10,637 nucleotides of DNA. It comes from a bacterium. GTDB lineage: Bacteria; Eremiobacterota; Eremiobacteria; Baltobacterales; Baltobacteraceae. The translations under genes and the position numbers were made by a program. The notes under the pieces were generated by a model, which saw nothing but the letters and a program-made list of their open reading frames with translations, did not search any database and was not told the DNA's origin. Where the stretch lies: contig JAJYHP010000151.1 of assembly GCA_021784715.1 (NCBI GenBank), positions 1 to 10,637 of the forward strand, read 5' to 3'. This document shows positions 1-6,285 of this stretch, one piece after another; position 1 is the first letter of the stretch, and every line of letters starts with the position of its first letter.

Positions 1-776
1 AGCAGCGCCGCGACCGAGAACGCCGAGATCGCATCGAAGTGCAAGAAAAAATAGAGCGGCATCGGCAAGAGCGGCACGAGCATCGCAACCGCCGGTACCT
101 TCGTCGCGATCGTATCTTCGACGTCGAGTACCTTCGCATCGCTCTCCGCTTGCGGTTCGCGCCAGGTCGCGTAATCGCGTTCGCGAGCAAACCCGACGAC
201 GGCGAAGGCGACGAGTGCGACGGCATCGACGGCAGCGAGCGCGAGCGCGAACGGCAGCAAGCGCGCTTCGGTCACTCCGAAAAACGTCGTATAGAAAGTC
301 CAATTCGCGATGTTAAATGTAAAGCCGAGCGCGAACGCCATGAGAAACAACGGCCCCGTCAGCCGCCTCGGCACGCCGACGGCGAGCATCGTCGGCAGCA
401 CGATCGCGCCGACCATGACGATCGCGCCGAGCCCGGAGAGCGAGATGAAAAGTACTGCCGTAATCGCGCAGAGCACGAGGGCGAAGAGCAACGGGTTCTC
501 CCCTCCGTACTCGGCGGCGAGGTTCACGATGGCGCGCGCGATCCCGGTATCGATGGTGACGCGCCCGAGCAACGCGCCGAAGATCACGGCGGCATATGCC
601 GGTGCGAGCGCCGTTACTCCGCCGGAGAATACCGCACCGAGGCGATCCGCCGGAACGCCTGCCGCGACGCAGAGCGCGAGCGCCATCAACGGGATCGCCA
701 ATAGCGCGGGCAAGATGCGACGCACCATCAACACCGCGCAGATCGCGAATATCGCGAGCATCCAGAGCGCGCTCAC
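1..776 (-). CDS. Multi-pass permease, ion-transporter superfamily type (3' end cut by window edge)
   Basis: Reading the minus strand from a GTG at 776 gives 258 open codons to the window edge, beginning MSALWMLAIFAICAVLMVRR. The product is an integral membrane protein. Hydrophobic segments lie at about residues 3-37, 53-71, 96-132, 141-168 and 171-196, then a polar, acidic loop at about 197-227, and hydrophobic sequence resumes. This two-bundle layout with a central cytoplasmic loop, and the glycine-rich segments around 'GALLGRVTIDTGIA' and 'SLSGLGAIVMVGAIVLPTM', resemble permeases of the ion-transporter superfamily (GntP, DctM, CitMHS relatives) that move organic anions or sugar acids. I cannot name the family or substrate. 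The GTG overlaps the hexosaminidase TGA as GTGA, implying translational coupling; an ATG at 761 is the alternative start. Amino-sugar-related uptake is suggested only by that neighbour. Confidence 0.8.
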   Translation of the reverse strand, partial: MSALWMLAIFAICAVLMVRRILPALLAIPLMALALCVAAGVPADRLGAVFSGGVTALAPAYAAVIFGALLGRVTIDTGIARAIVNLAAEYGGENPLLFALVLCAITAVLFISLSGLGAIVMVGAIVLPTMLAVGVPRRLTGPLFLMAFALGFTFNIANWTFYTTFFGVTEARLLPFALALAAVDAVALVAFAVVGFARERDYATWREPQAESDAKVLDVEDTIATKVPAVAMLVPLLPMPLYFFLHFDAISAFSVAAL

Positions 777-2740
777 GGAATGCGAAGCACCGTGTCGAGC
801 GGCGGCAGGGTTCTGCGTGCGATAAAATCGTCGTAGGTCGCGCGTTGGATGAGGTCGGCACGACGAATCGCCCGTTGCGCCGCGAGATGGTAGCGCTCGA
901 TGTTCGAGGCAAGGTGTCCGGGACGGCTTTCGTTCTTCCAAGCACGCGCGTAGAGCGGGGCGAGCCCTTCATACCGGTCGCGCAACTCCCAGAACCAATA
1001 TTTACACCAGAGCAGATCGCGGAACGAGGGTCCGTTCTTTTCACCGATATGGGCCCGTGCGTCGCGGTAGTAATAACGAACCTCATCGGCGATTTGATAG
1101 GCGCGCGCCAAAACATCGATCCGCCGTGCCGCAACGAATTCCGCAAAAGCCGCACCGCGATGTGCCGGAGGCGTATGCGTCAGCAAATGCTGCTCGACGC
1201 GTTCGGCCTCCAAGCGGACCGCAGAGAGATCGACGCCCTTGAGGGCAGCCTGATTCGCCGGTAGGAACGGATCGCTCCAGAAGAGCCGGTCGGTCCATTC
1301 ATGCGGCGACGCCTCCAAGCGATGCACTGCATCGGCCAACGCGGCGATATCGCTTGCATAGCGCGGGTCGTCGCTTTCAAAAAACGCATGTGGGAACGCA
1401 CGCGCGAAGTCGTGCGGGGAAAGGTCGCGCGAATCCCACGCATCGGCGGCGGCGTAGAGCACCGGATACCATGTCGTCGCATAGAGCGTCTCGCCGTCAT
1501 CGTGCCACACGGTCTGAAAGAGACCGAGCACGTGCGCCGCTTTCCCTTCGTCGATAAAGCGGCGTTCGTTGGGGATCGCCGTATCGAGATCGGGAAAAAT
1601 CTCGCTCCAATTGTTCGCTCCCGGCGCGACCATCTGCTGGAATCCGTCTTTTGCGTCGAGATCGATGTACTTGGTAAAAGAGCGATCCTTGCCGTAATGC
1701 CAGTTAATCAGCACGACGTTGCGCGGAAGGAGCGGTGCGATTGCGGGATCGGCTTCCACCCCGTCGTCCCAGAGCATCGTGCGCGCACCCGAGGGCGCGA
1801 TCGTCGCCGCGAGTGCATCGACGTGGTCGGCATAGACGCGCGCCTTGCCGAGTTTTTTCACCATCGCCGCACTCCGGCCGTCCCCCAGCATCGTCGCCTC
1901 GTCCGAGCCGATATGAAAGAACGGCGGATGCGGAACGACGGCGAGCTCTTGACGTACTAAGCGCTCTGCATAGGCGAGCCCGGCCGGATTCGCAGGCGAG
2001 AGCAAAAACCCATGCGGCAACTCGGCCATCGCGGCATATCGTTCGTATTTCAAGGTGTTATGCATGTGGGCGAAGGTCTGCTGCTCGGGAATAAACGCAA
2101 CGTGAAAGCGCGCCGCGTACCGCGCGAGTTCGCCGAGCTGTTTGGGGGTAATCCCGTCGAGCGGCGCCGGCAACGGATCGGTGGGACTGATAAACGTGTT
2201 TTCCATGTACGGCGAGTAGCCGTTCATCTTAAAGGCGGCGATCGTCCGGATGCGCCGGCGGAAATACTGCATCGTCGGCAACGGTCCGCGCGACACGTCG
2301 TCGGAGAGAATGCGCCACTGCAGCGCGGGAGCGTCGACGACGCGCACGCACGGCACGACCGCATGCTTCTGCCGAACGCTCAGCAATTGCGCGAGGGTCG
2401 TCATCGCATAGAACGCACCGGCGGCGTCCCCCGAGACAATTCGGGCACGCCCGTCACTGACAGTGAGCCGGTACGCCTGCGCCGGCATCTTCGCCCGGAA
2501 AAAGCGGATCGCAGGCTGCTTCGATATCCGCAGAGCCCCGAGCCCGAGGTGCGCGCGCCGACGGTCGAGGATCTCGACCCCGCCGGGGTCGGCTGAGGCC
2601 GCGACGCTCGCCGGGGCGCGCTCGCTGCGACAACGTATCGCAACGATGCTGCGCGGCCGAGGTAGGAGGAGCGGCGCGTGGGCGAGGGCCGTGCCCGTAG
2701 CGACGAGCGAGAGCGCGAGGGTTCCCAGTGCGCGGAGCAT
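773..2740 (-). CDS. Secreted GH20 family beta-N-acetylhexosaminidase
   Basis: 655-residue glycoside hydrolase predicted to release terminal N-acetylhexosamine residues from glycans by the substrate-assisted GH20 mechanism, outside the cytoplasm. I chose the ATG at 2740 because it begins a clean signal peptide (MLRALGTLALSLVATGTALA). The frame stays open upstream to 2935, but that extension is Arg-rich and runs into the divergent fecR gene. Residues about 22-138 form the GH20 N-terminal domain, including 'GDAAGAFYAMTTLAQLL' (104-120). The catalytic barrel starts near 140 with 'DDVSRGPLPT' (147-156). The catalytic Asp-Glu pair is D280-E281 in 'HIGSDE', with Ser where the usual motif H-x-G-G-D-E has Gly. 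Trp residues typical of the sugar pocket follow (W324, W347, W378, W412, W424). The helical C-terminal region (about 440-655) is unassigned. The stop overlaps the start of the downstream permease gene. No strong Shine-Dalgarno is visible at 2740. Confidence 0.88.
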   Translation of the reverse strand: MLRALGTLALSLVATGTALAHAPLLLPRPRSIVAIRCRSERAPASVAASADPGGVEILDRRRAHLGLGALRISKQPAIRFFRAKMPAQAYRLTVSDGRARIVSGDAAGAFYAMTTLAQLLSVRQKHAVVPCVRVVDAPALQWRILSDDVSRGPLPTMQYFRRRIRTIAAFKMNGYSPYMENTFISPTDPLPAPLDGITPKQLGELARYAARFHVAFIPEQQTFAHMHNTLKYERYAAMAELPHGFLLSPANPAGLAYAERLVRQELAVVPHPPFFHIGSDEATMLGDGRSAAMVKKLGKARVYADHVDALAATIAPSGARTMLWDDGVEADPAIAPLLPRNVVLINWHYGKDRSFTKYIDLDAKDGFQQMVAPGANNWSEIFPDLDTAIPNERRFIDEGKAAHVLGLFQTVWHDDGETLYATTWYPVLYAAADAWDSRDLSPHDFARAFPHAFFESDDPRYASDIAALADAVHRLEASPHEWTDRLFWSDPFLPANQAALKGVDLSAVRLEAERVEQHLLTHTPPAHRGAAFAEFVAARRIDVLARAYQIADEVRYYYRDARAHIGEKNGPSFRDLLWCKYWFWELRDRYEGLAPLYARAWKNESRPGHLASNIERYHLAAQRAIRRADLIQRATYDDFIARRTLPPLDTVLRIP

Positions 2741-2861
2741 GCCCCGGCGGTTATCGCCAACGAGTGGCTTTCCTTTCAAAAACGAGCAGGCGAGCAGGTG
2801 CCTCCCGGTGCGGAAGCGGAAGGTGCGCCTAATAAAAGCATTCGTCCGGAGGGCCTCGCCC
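2741..2861. promoter_or_regulatory. Divergent promoter region between GH20 gene and FecR gene
   Basis: These 121 bp separate the GH20 start (minus) from the first FecR gene start (plus), so both transcription units should start here. The region is less GC-rich than the coding sequence on either side, with a TAATAA patch at 2830-2835 that could act as a -10 element in either direction. I see no convincing TTGACA-like -35 box at proper spacing and no clear ECF-type motif pair. Assignment as a promoter region rests on the divergent layout. Confidence 0.45.
2848..2853 (+). promoter_or_regulatory. Ribosome binding site of first FecR gene
   Basis: GGAGGG sits 8 bases before the GTG at 2862. It decides the start of this gene against the much longer open frame that begins at 2463, and it agrees with the signal peptide that starts exactly at that GTG. 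Confidence 0.8.
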
Positions 2862-3845
2862 GTGAAACGACTCGCTCTGCTGCTGGTCGCTCTCTCGCTT
2901 ATCTCCGTTCGGCCGACCGAGGCTGCAACGATCAACCAGTTGCAGAATCTCCGCGGCAGCGTCTCCTACCAACGCGGCGCCGGAAAGCCGCTCGCGTTGC
3001 CGCAGCGGACCGCCGTCGCGCTCACGGACAACGATTACGCGCTCACCGGAGCGGGGAACTCGCTGGCGGGAATCACGTTGCCGGATAGCTCGCGCATCGA
3101 GATGGGCGCCGATACGCGCGTGCAACTCTCGTATTTCCGCCAATCGCGGATCGCTCACGCGAAATTCCTCGTCTATCAAGGGAAAGTGCGTTTCCGCATC
3201 GAGCATCCGCAGGGCGCACGCGCCGATTACGTCTTTCAGACGCCCAGCGCGCAGATGGCCGTCCGCGGAACCTTCGGTGACTTTCTCGTCTCGCCGACGA
3301 AACTTATCGTGAACGTCTATTCCGTCAGCAACCCGAAATTGCCGGTCGAAGTCACCTTCAAAAACGGGAAGAAAATCTTTCTCGGCGCCGGACAATCGCT
3401 CATCGCCACGTTCGCCGGGGCGCAGGCCGCCGTCACCGTCGGCAACATCAGCCGTCAATCGCTCTCGCATTTCTCGGAGTTCACGACGCCCAAGGGCGTC
3501 CCGGGGATACTGAGCAGCACCGGTGCGGGGAGCGCCGCCGCCACCACGACGACGGCAGCGATCGTCGGCGGGACCGCAGCGACTGCAGCGGTCGCCGGGT
3601 CGAAGGGCGGCAGCGCGCCGCCGACGCCGACGCCGACCGCTCCGCCGACGCCGACCGTCGTCATTCCGATCGGAAGCTTGAATTGCCCGAGCCCGCCGCC
3701 GGGCGCACCGGGAGCCCCGAATGCCGTCGCGACGCCTTGCGGCTCGCAGCCGGTCGCGCCGCCCGGCCGTCCTCCGCTCAAAGGTGCGCTCGCGCTCGGA
3801 GCGGTTCTCGCGCTCGGTCTCGCCGGCCGCCGCATAAAGAAATGA
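2862..3845 (+). CDS. Exported FecR-domain protein with proline-rich stalk and C-terminal hydrophobic anchor
   Basis: 327 residues from a GTG start with a good Shine-Dalgarno. An N-terminal signal peptide (1-21) is probably cleaved after TEA. Residues about 25-200 form a FecR-type beta-rich domain. It is recognised by 'TPSAQMAVRGT' (127-137), the family hallmark, preceded by the 'ITLPDSSRIEMGADTRVQL' strand pair. Residues 219-300 are low-complexity: an Ala/Thr stretch (222-245), a Pro-Thr repeat (253-265), then Pro/Gly-rich sequence with two cysteines (C275, C293). The C-terminus is a hydrophobic stretch (306-322) ending in RRIKK, like a membrane anchor or a CTERM-type sorting tail. Unlike FecR proper it has no cytoplasmic anti-sigma part before the signal sequence, so it is a periplasmic or surface protein and not itself the sigma regulator. 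It heads the plus-strand gene run and is a paralogue of the next gene, 4 bp downstream. Confidence 0.85.
   Translation: MKRLALLLVALSLISVRPTEAATINQLQNLRGSVSYQRGAGKPLALPQRTAVALTDNDYALTGAGNSLAGITLPDSSRIEMGADTRVQLSYFRQSRIAHAKFLVYQGKVRFRIEHPQGARADYVFQTPSAQMAVRGTFGDFLVSPTKLIVNVYSVSNPKLPVEVTFKNGKKIFLGAGQSLIATFAGAQAAVTVGNISRQSLSHFSEFTTPKGVPGILSSTGAGSAAATTTTAAIVGGTAATAAVAGSKGGSAPPTPTPTAPPTPTVVIPIGSLNCPSPPPGAPGAPNAVATPCGSQPVAPPGRPPLKGALALGAVLALGLAGRRIKK
3618..3655 (+). repeat. Short direct repeat encoding the Pro-Thr stalk
   Basis: The 14-base unit CCGCCGACGCCGAC occurs at 3618-3631 and again at 3642-3655, with further CCGACG copies between them. In frame it encodes the PPTPTPT/PPTPT stretch of the first FecR protein. 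Such repeats can change length by slippage, altering the stalk length without breaking the frame only if changes are multiples of three. Confidence 0.65.
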
Positions 3846-3849
3846 CGGC

Positions 3850-4575
3850 ATGAGAATTCTGGCACTTGCGTTGCTCGCGGCGATTCCGCTCGTTGCAAGC
3901 GCGCAAGGAGGGAAGTTCCTTGAGAACAAGCACGGCAGCGTTTCCTATCAACGCGCCGGCGCCCCGGTCGTTGCGCTCGCCGAGCGCGCCGGCGTCAATC
4001 TCAACGACGGCGATGAGGCGATCACCGGTGCGCGCTCGTTGGGTGCAGTGACGTTGCCCGACAGCACGCAGATTCTCATCGGCGCTTCGACGCGCGTCCG
4101 CCTCGCATTCTTCAATCAAGCCGAAGGCACATCGGCGAAGTTTATCGTGAAGGATGGACGCATCCGCTTCGCCGTACACCACCCGCACGGTGCGAAGGCG
4201 AACTACGTCTTCTCCACGCCGACGTCACAGATCGCCGTTCGGGGCACCCAAGGCGACATCGAAGTCGACGGCAACGGCACGCTCCATCTCAACGTCTACG
4301 AACTCGGCAACCCCAACCTCCCCGTCGTCGTAACGACCGCCGGCGGCAAGCGCTACGACGTTGCGGCAGGGCAAGGGCTCGTCGCGCAGTTCGTAAACGG
4401 GCAACTGCACGTCGAGATCGGGAAACTCACACAAGCGCTCGTCGATCGCTTTACCGGCGATTTCGGATTGCCCTCGAACTGGAACCAGCTGAAAAACACG
4501 ATCTTGCAGAAAGCCGCTCAGCAGTTACCGGCGCCGCCGAGCCTGCCGGTCCCGATTCCGCTGCCCCCGCGATAG
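3850..4575 (+). CDS. Exported FecR-domain protein, tandem paralogue
   Basis: 241 residues starting at an ATG 4 bases after the stop of the previous gene, so translation is probably coupled; no strong Shine-Dalgarno is visible. The signal peptide (MRILALALLAAIPLVASA) is likely cut after residue 18. The FecR domain (about 22-195) contains 'TPTSQIAVRGTQGD' (123-136). It shares many blocks with the upstream paralogue: GSVSYQR, TLPDS, the HP-GA-YVF segment, and LPV-VT. It lacks the Ala/Thr and Pro-Thr stalk, the cysteines and the C-terminal hydrophobic tail; instead it ends in a short Pro-rich tail (227-240). It is therefore predicted to be a soluble periplasmic or secreted partner of the anchored paralogue. 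Ligand and function are unknown; FecR domains are seen in signalling and envelope proteins, so a structural or sensory role are both possible. Confidence 0.85.
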   Translation: MRILALALLAAIPLVASAQGGKFLENKHGSVSYQRAGAPVVALAERAGVNLNDGDEAITGARSLGAVTLPDSTQILIGASTRVRLAFFNQAEGTSAKFIVKDGRIRFAVHHPHGAKANYVFSTPTSQIAVRGTQGDIEVDGNGTLHLNVYELGNPNLPVVVTTAGGKRYDVAAGQGLVAQFVNGQLHVEIGKLTQALVDRFTGDFGLPSNWNQLKNTILQKAAQQLPAPPSLPVPIPLPPR

Positions 4576-4590
4576 CGTGCGACGATCGTC

Positions 4591-5661
4591 ATGAATGGAT
4601 TGATCGCGCTGCTCGTGCTGTCGCTTGTGCTCGCAGCGGCGCTTGCGTTCTACGCCGTCAGTATTTTGCGGCGCTATCTTACCGAACGCGACGAACACCG
4701 ACGCGTTCGCGCGCTCTTTAGTCGGTACGTCCCGCCGCCGGTCGTCGACGAGTTGCTCGCGCGAAAAGATCCGCGGCTTTTTGAAGCGCGCCAGTACTAC
4801 GCGACGATTCTCTCTTGCCGCATCCGCAATTTTGCCTTACTTGCCGAAGAGCTCAGCGCGGAAGAGACGCTCGCCTACCTCAACGAATTTTACGCCGTTG
4901 TCGGGAAAGCGGTTCAGCGCCACCGCGGCATCATCGAGAGCCTCCGCGGCGAAACGGTGACCGCGGTGTTCGGCGTTCTCGTCGAAGAGCACTTTCAGGA
5001 AGAGCGCGCCCTGCGCGCCGCGCTCGACATCGCGCGGATGATGAAGGCGATGGAAGGGCAGTGGAGCTCCCAAGGCCGCAAAATATTGCACGTCGGTATC
5101 GGCGTAAATTCCGGAACGATCGTCGCCGGCGATACCGGGTACCAACAACGTCGCGAGTTCGCCATCGTCGGAAATCCGGCCCAAGTGGCAGCGCGGCTGG
5201 AAGGTGCTTCGGAGGAACTCAACGCCGGCATTCTGGCCTCGGAGGCGACCTACGATGTCGTGCGCGAGCTCTTCGTCGGCGTACCCGCAAGTTCGCTTCC
5301 GCTTCGAGGCCTCAAACGTCTGCATTCCGCGTACGTGATTCGCGGGCTCACGCGCCGTGCCGGAAGTGAATCGGCGATCTCGCTACCGAGGCGCGAGAGC
5401 GTCGCGCGGACCGTCCTGCGCGAAGAAGAGCCGGCGACGCTCTACGAAGCTGCGGAGGCAGCAAGCGCGGCGAGGGTTGACGAACGCGTCGCCTCCAACG
5501 CACCCGCTCGCTCGGAGCATTTTGCGGCGCCGACGCAATTGCGCGCCGAACCGGTGCGCTTCTCGCAGCTCGATGACGAACGGGCGGTTCTCCCCGATCC
5601 CCCGATCGTTACCGGCACCTACGAGGACGACCAGGGGCCGCCTATTCAGCTTCCCCCCTAG
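4591..5661 (+). CDS. Membrane-anchored class III adenylate/guanylate cyclase homologue, probably catalytically inactive
   Basis: 356 residues. One N-terminal transmembrane helix (about 3-26) is followed by RRYL, placing the rest in the cytoplasm. A linker helix containing 'FSRYVPPPVVDELLA' (43-57) leads into a class III cyclase homology domain (about 69-253). The fold signatures are clear: 'ATIL' then 'RNFALLAEE', 'RGIIESLRGETVTAVFG', 'VGIGVNSGTIVAG', 'AARLEG'. The catalytic residues are not. The first metal Asp position is R77, the second is E121, the purine-selecting Lys position is S117, and the catalytic Asn of 'VNxAaRLE' is Q198; only R202 is kept. I infer a pseudocyclase used for binding or dimerisation. 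Residues about 254-356 are a charged, Pro/Ala-rich, probably disordered tail. The gene lies 15 bp after the second FecR gene and upstream of the sigma factor, suggesting a shared unit. Confidence 0.85.
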   Translation: MNGLIALLVLSLVLAAALAFYAVSILRRYLTERDEHRRVRALFSRYVPPPVVDELLARKDPRLFEARQYYATILSCRIRNFALLAEELSAEETLAYLNEFYAVVGKAVQRHRGIIESLRGETVTAVFGVLVEEHFQEERALRAALDIARMMKAMEGQWSSQGRKILHVGIGVNSGTIVAGDTGYQQRREFAIVGNPAQVAARLEGASEELNAGILASEATYDVVRELFVGVPASSLPLRGLKRLHSAYVIRGLTRRAGSESAISLPRRESVARTVLREEEPATLYEAAEAASAARVDERVASNAPARSEHFAAPTQLRAEPVRFSQLDDERAVLPDPPIVTGTYEDDQGPPIQLPP

Positions 5662-5681
5662 GCTCTTCGCCGACGCAAATC

Positions 5682-5700
5682 CGCGCGGGGTTGCCGCGCG
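5682..5700 (+). terminator. GC hairpin between cyclase homologue and sigma factor genes
   Basis: CGCGCGG (5682-5688) pairs perfectly with CCGCGCG (5694-5700) around a 5-base loop. It lies in the 48-bp gap after the cyclase homologue stop and just before the sigma factor start. There is no following T-run, so it is not a standard intrinsic terminator; it may attenuate read-through, mark the 3' end of the upstream transcript, or hinder initiation at the neighbouring TTG (5701). Confidence 0.4.
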
Positions 5701-5709
5701 TTGATAGGG

Positions 5710-6285
5710 ATGCGGGTAGAGCTCCGCAAGGCCGCGAATATCGCCGACGTGAGCGACGATGCCGAACGCCTGATGGAACGGGTGCGAGCGCGTGATGCAG
5801 TTGCCTTCGAACAGCTCTACGACGAACATCATCGTATCGTCTGGTCGATTGCGATGCGAGTCCTGGGGGAGCGCGAAGCGGCGGAAGACGTGACGCAAGC
5901 AGTATTCATGAAACTTTGGAATGCACCGGATCGCTTTGTCGGCGGAAATTTTCCCGGCTGGCTTGCCCGCGTCACCCGCAATCGCGCGCTTGACGCCCTT
6001 CGCTCGCGTTCGCTGCGGAGCACCGAGGAGCTTCCTGCAGCGCTCCCCGAGGACGAGCGCCTCGAGGACCTCGCCTTTGCGCGCCTCGATGCCGGGTTCG
6101 TGCGACGCGCGCTGGCGACGCTTCCCGCCGAGCAGCGCAACGCCATAGAACTCGGCTTTTTCGGCGGGCTCACCCACGAAGCGATCGCCGCGCGCACCGG
6201 CGATCCGCTCGGCACCGTAAAAACGCGCATCCGATCGGGGCTGCGAAAGCTCCGCGCCGCACTCGATGGGAAGATCGAACGATGA
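5710..6285 (+). CDS. ECF-type RNA polymerase sigma factor
   Basis: 191 residues from the ATG at 5710; an in-frame TTG at 5701 would add three residues but directly abuts a hairpin. It directs RNA polymerase to a specific promoter set when freed from its anti-sigma factor. Region 2 spans about 33-100, with 'DVTQAVFMKLW' (60-70) for core binding and 'WLARVTRNRALDALR' (84-98) in the promoter -10 recognition part. Region 4 spans about 130-183, with 'LPAEQRNAIELGFFGGLTH' and the helix-turn-helix 'GTVKTRIRSGLRKLR' (168-182). Region 3 is absent, as is normal for ECF factors. The stop overlaps the start of the anti-sigma gene (ATGA), and the RskA-type partner suggests the SigK-like branch. No SnoaL-like or other C-terminal extension is seen. 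Autoregulation is expected for such pairs, but I could not find a recognisable autopromoter. Confidence 0.92.
   Translation: MRVELRKAANIADVSDDAERLMERVRARDAVAFEQLYDEHHRIVWSIAMRVLGEREAAEDVTQAVFMKLWNAPDRFVGGNFPGWLARVTRNRALDALRSRSLRSTEELPAALPEDERLEDLAFARLDAGFVRRALATLPAEQRNAIELGFFGGLTHEAIAARTGDPLGTVKTRIRSGLRKLRAALDGKIER

Noticed and set aside
39..704. 221-codon plus-strand open frame, extremely Arg/Glu/His rich
   Set aside because: It is antisense to the hydrophobic permease frame. The composition (runs of charged residues, no domain) is what the opposite strand of a GC-rich membrane protein gene produces.
313..1155. 280-codon minus-strand open frame
   Set aside because: It spans the end of the GH20 gene and the start of the permease in another frame, is Arg-rich with no motif, and cannot coexist with two well-supported genes.
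2463..2861. Upstream extension of the first FecR frame (133 extra codons)
   Set aside because: It lies antisense to the GH20 N-terminal coding sequence. The signal peptide and GGAGGG fix the start at 2862.
2741..2935. Upstream extension of the GH20 frame (65 extra codons)
   Set aside because: The extension overlaps the divergent FecR start and its Shine-Dalgarno and places an Arg-rich stretch before a perfect signal peptide that starts at 2740.
3618..3655. Possible CRISPR or satellite repeat
   Set aside because: The repeat is short, in frame and encodes a Pro-Thr stalk; no spacers or regular spacing.
2829..3929. 366-codon minus-strand open frame opposite the FecR gene
   Set aside because: Arg/Asp-rich low-complexity product without domain; mirror of the Pro/Ala-rich coding strand.
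2862..4575. FecR anti-sigma/TonB-dependent iron signalling assignment
   Set aside because: There is no cytoplasmic anti-sigma segment, no TonB-dependent receptor and no FecI-type partner nearby; only the extracytoplasmic FecR-type domain is shared.
4591..5661. Active adenylate cyclase annotation
   Set aside because: The fold is right but the metal, purine and transition-state residues are replaced, so I call it a cyclase homologue and do not assign cAMP synthesis.
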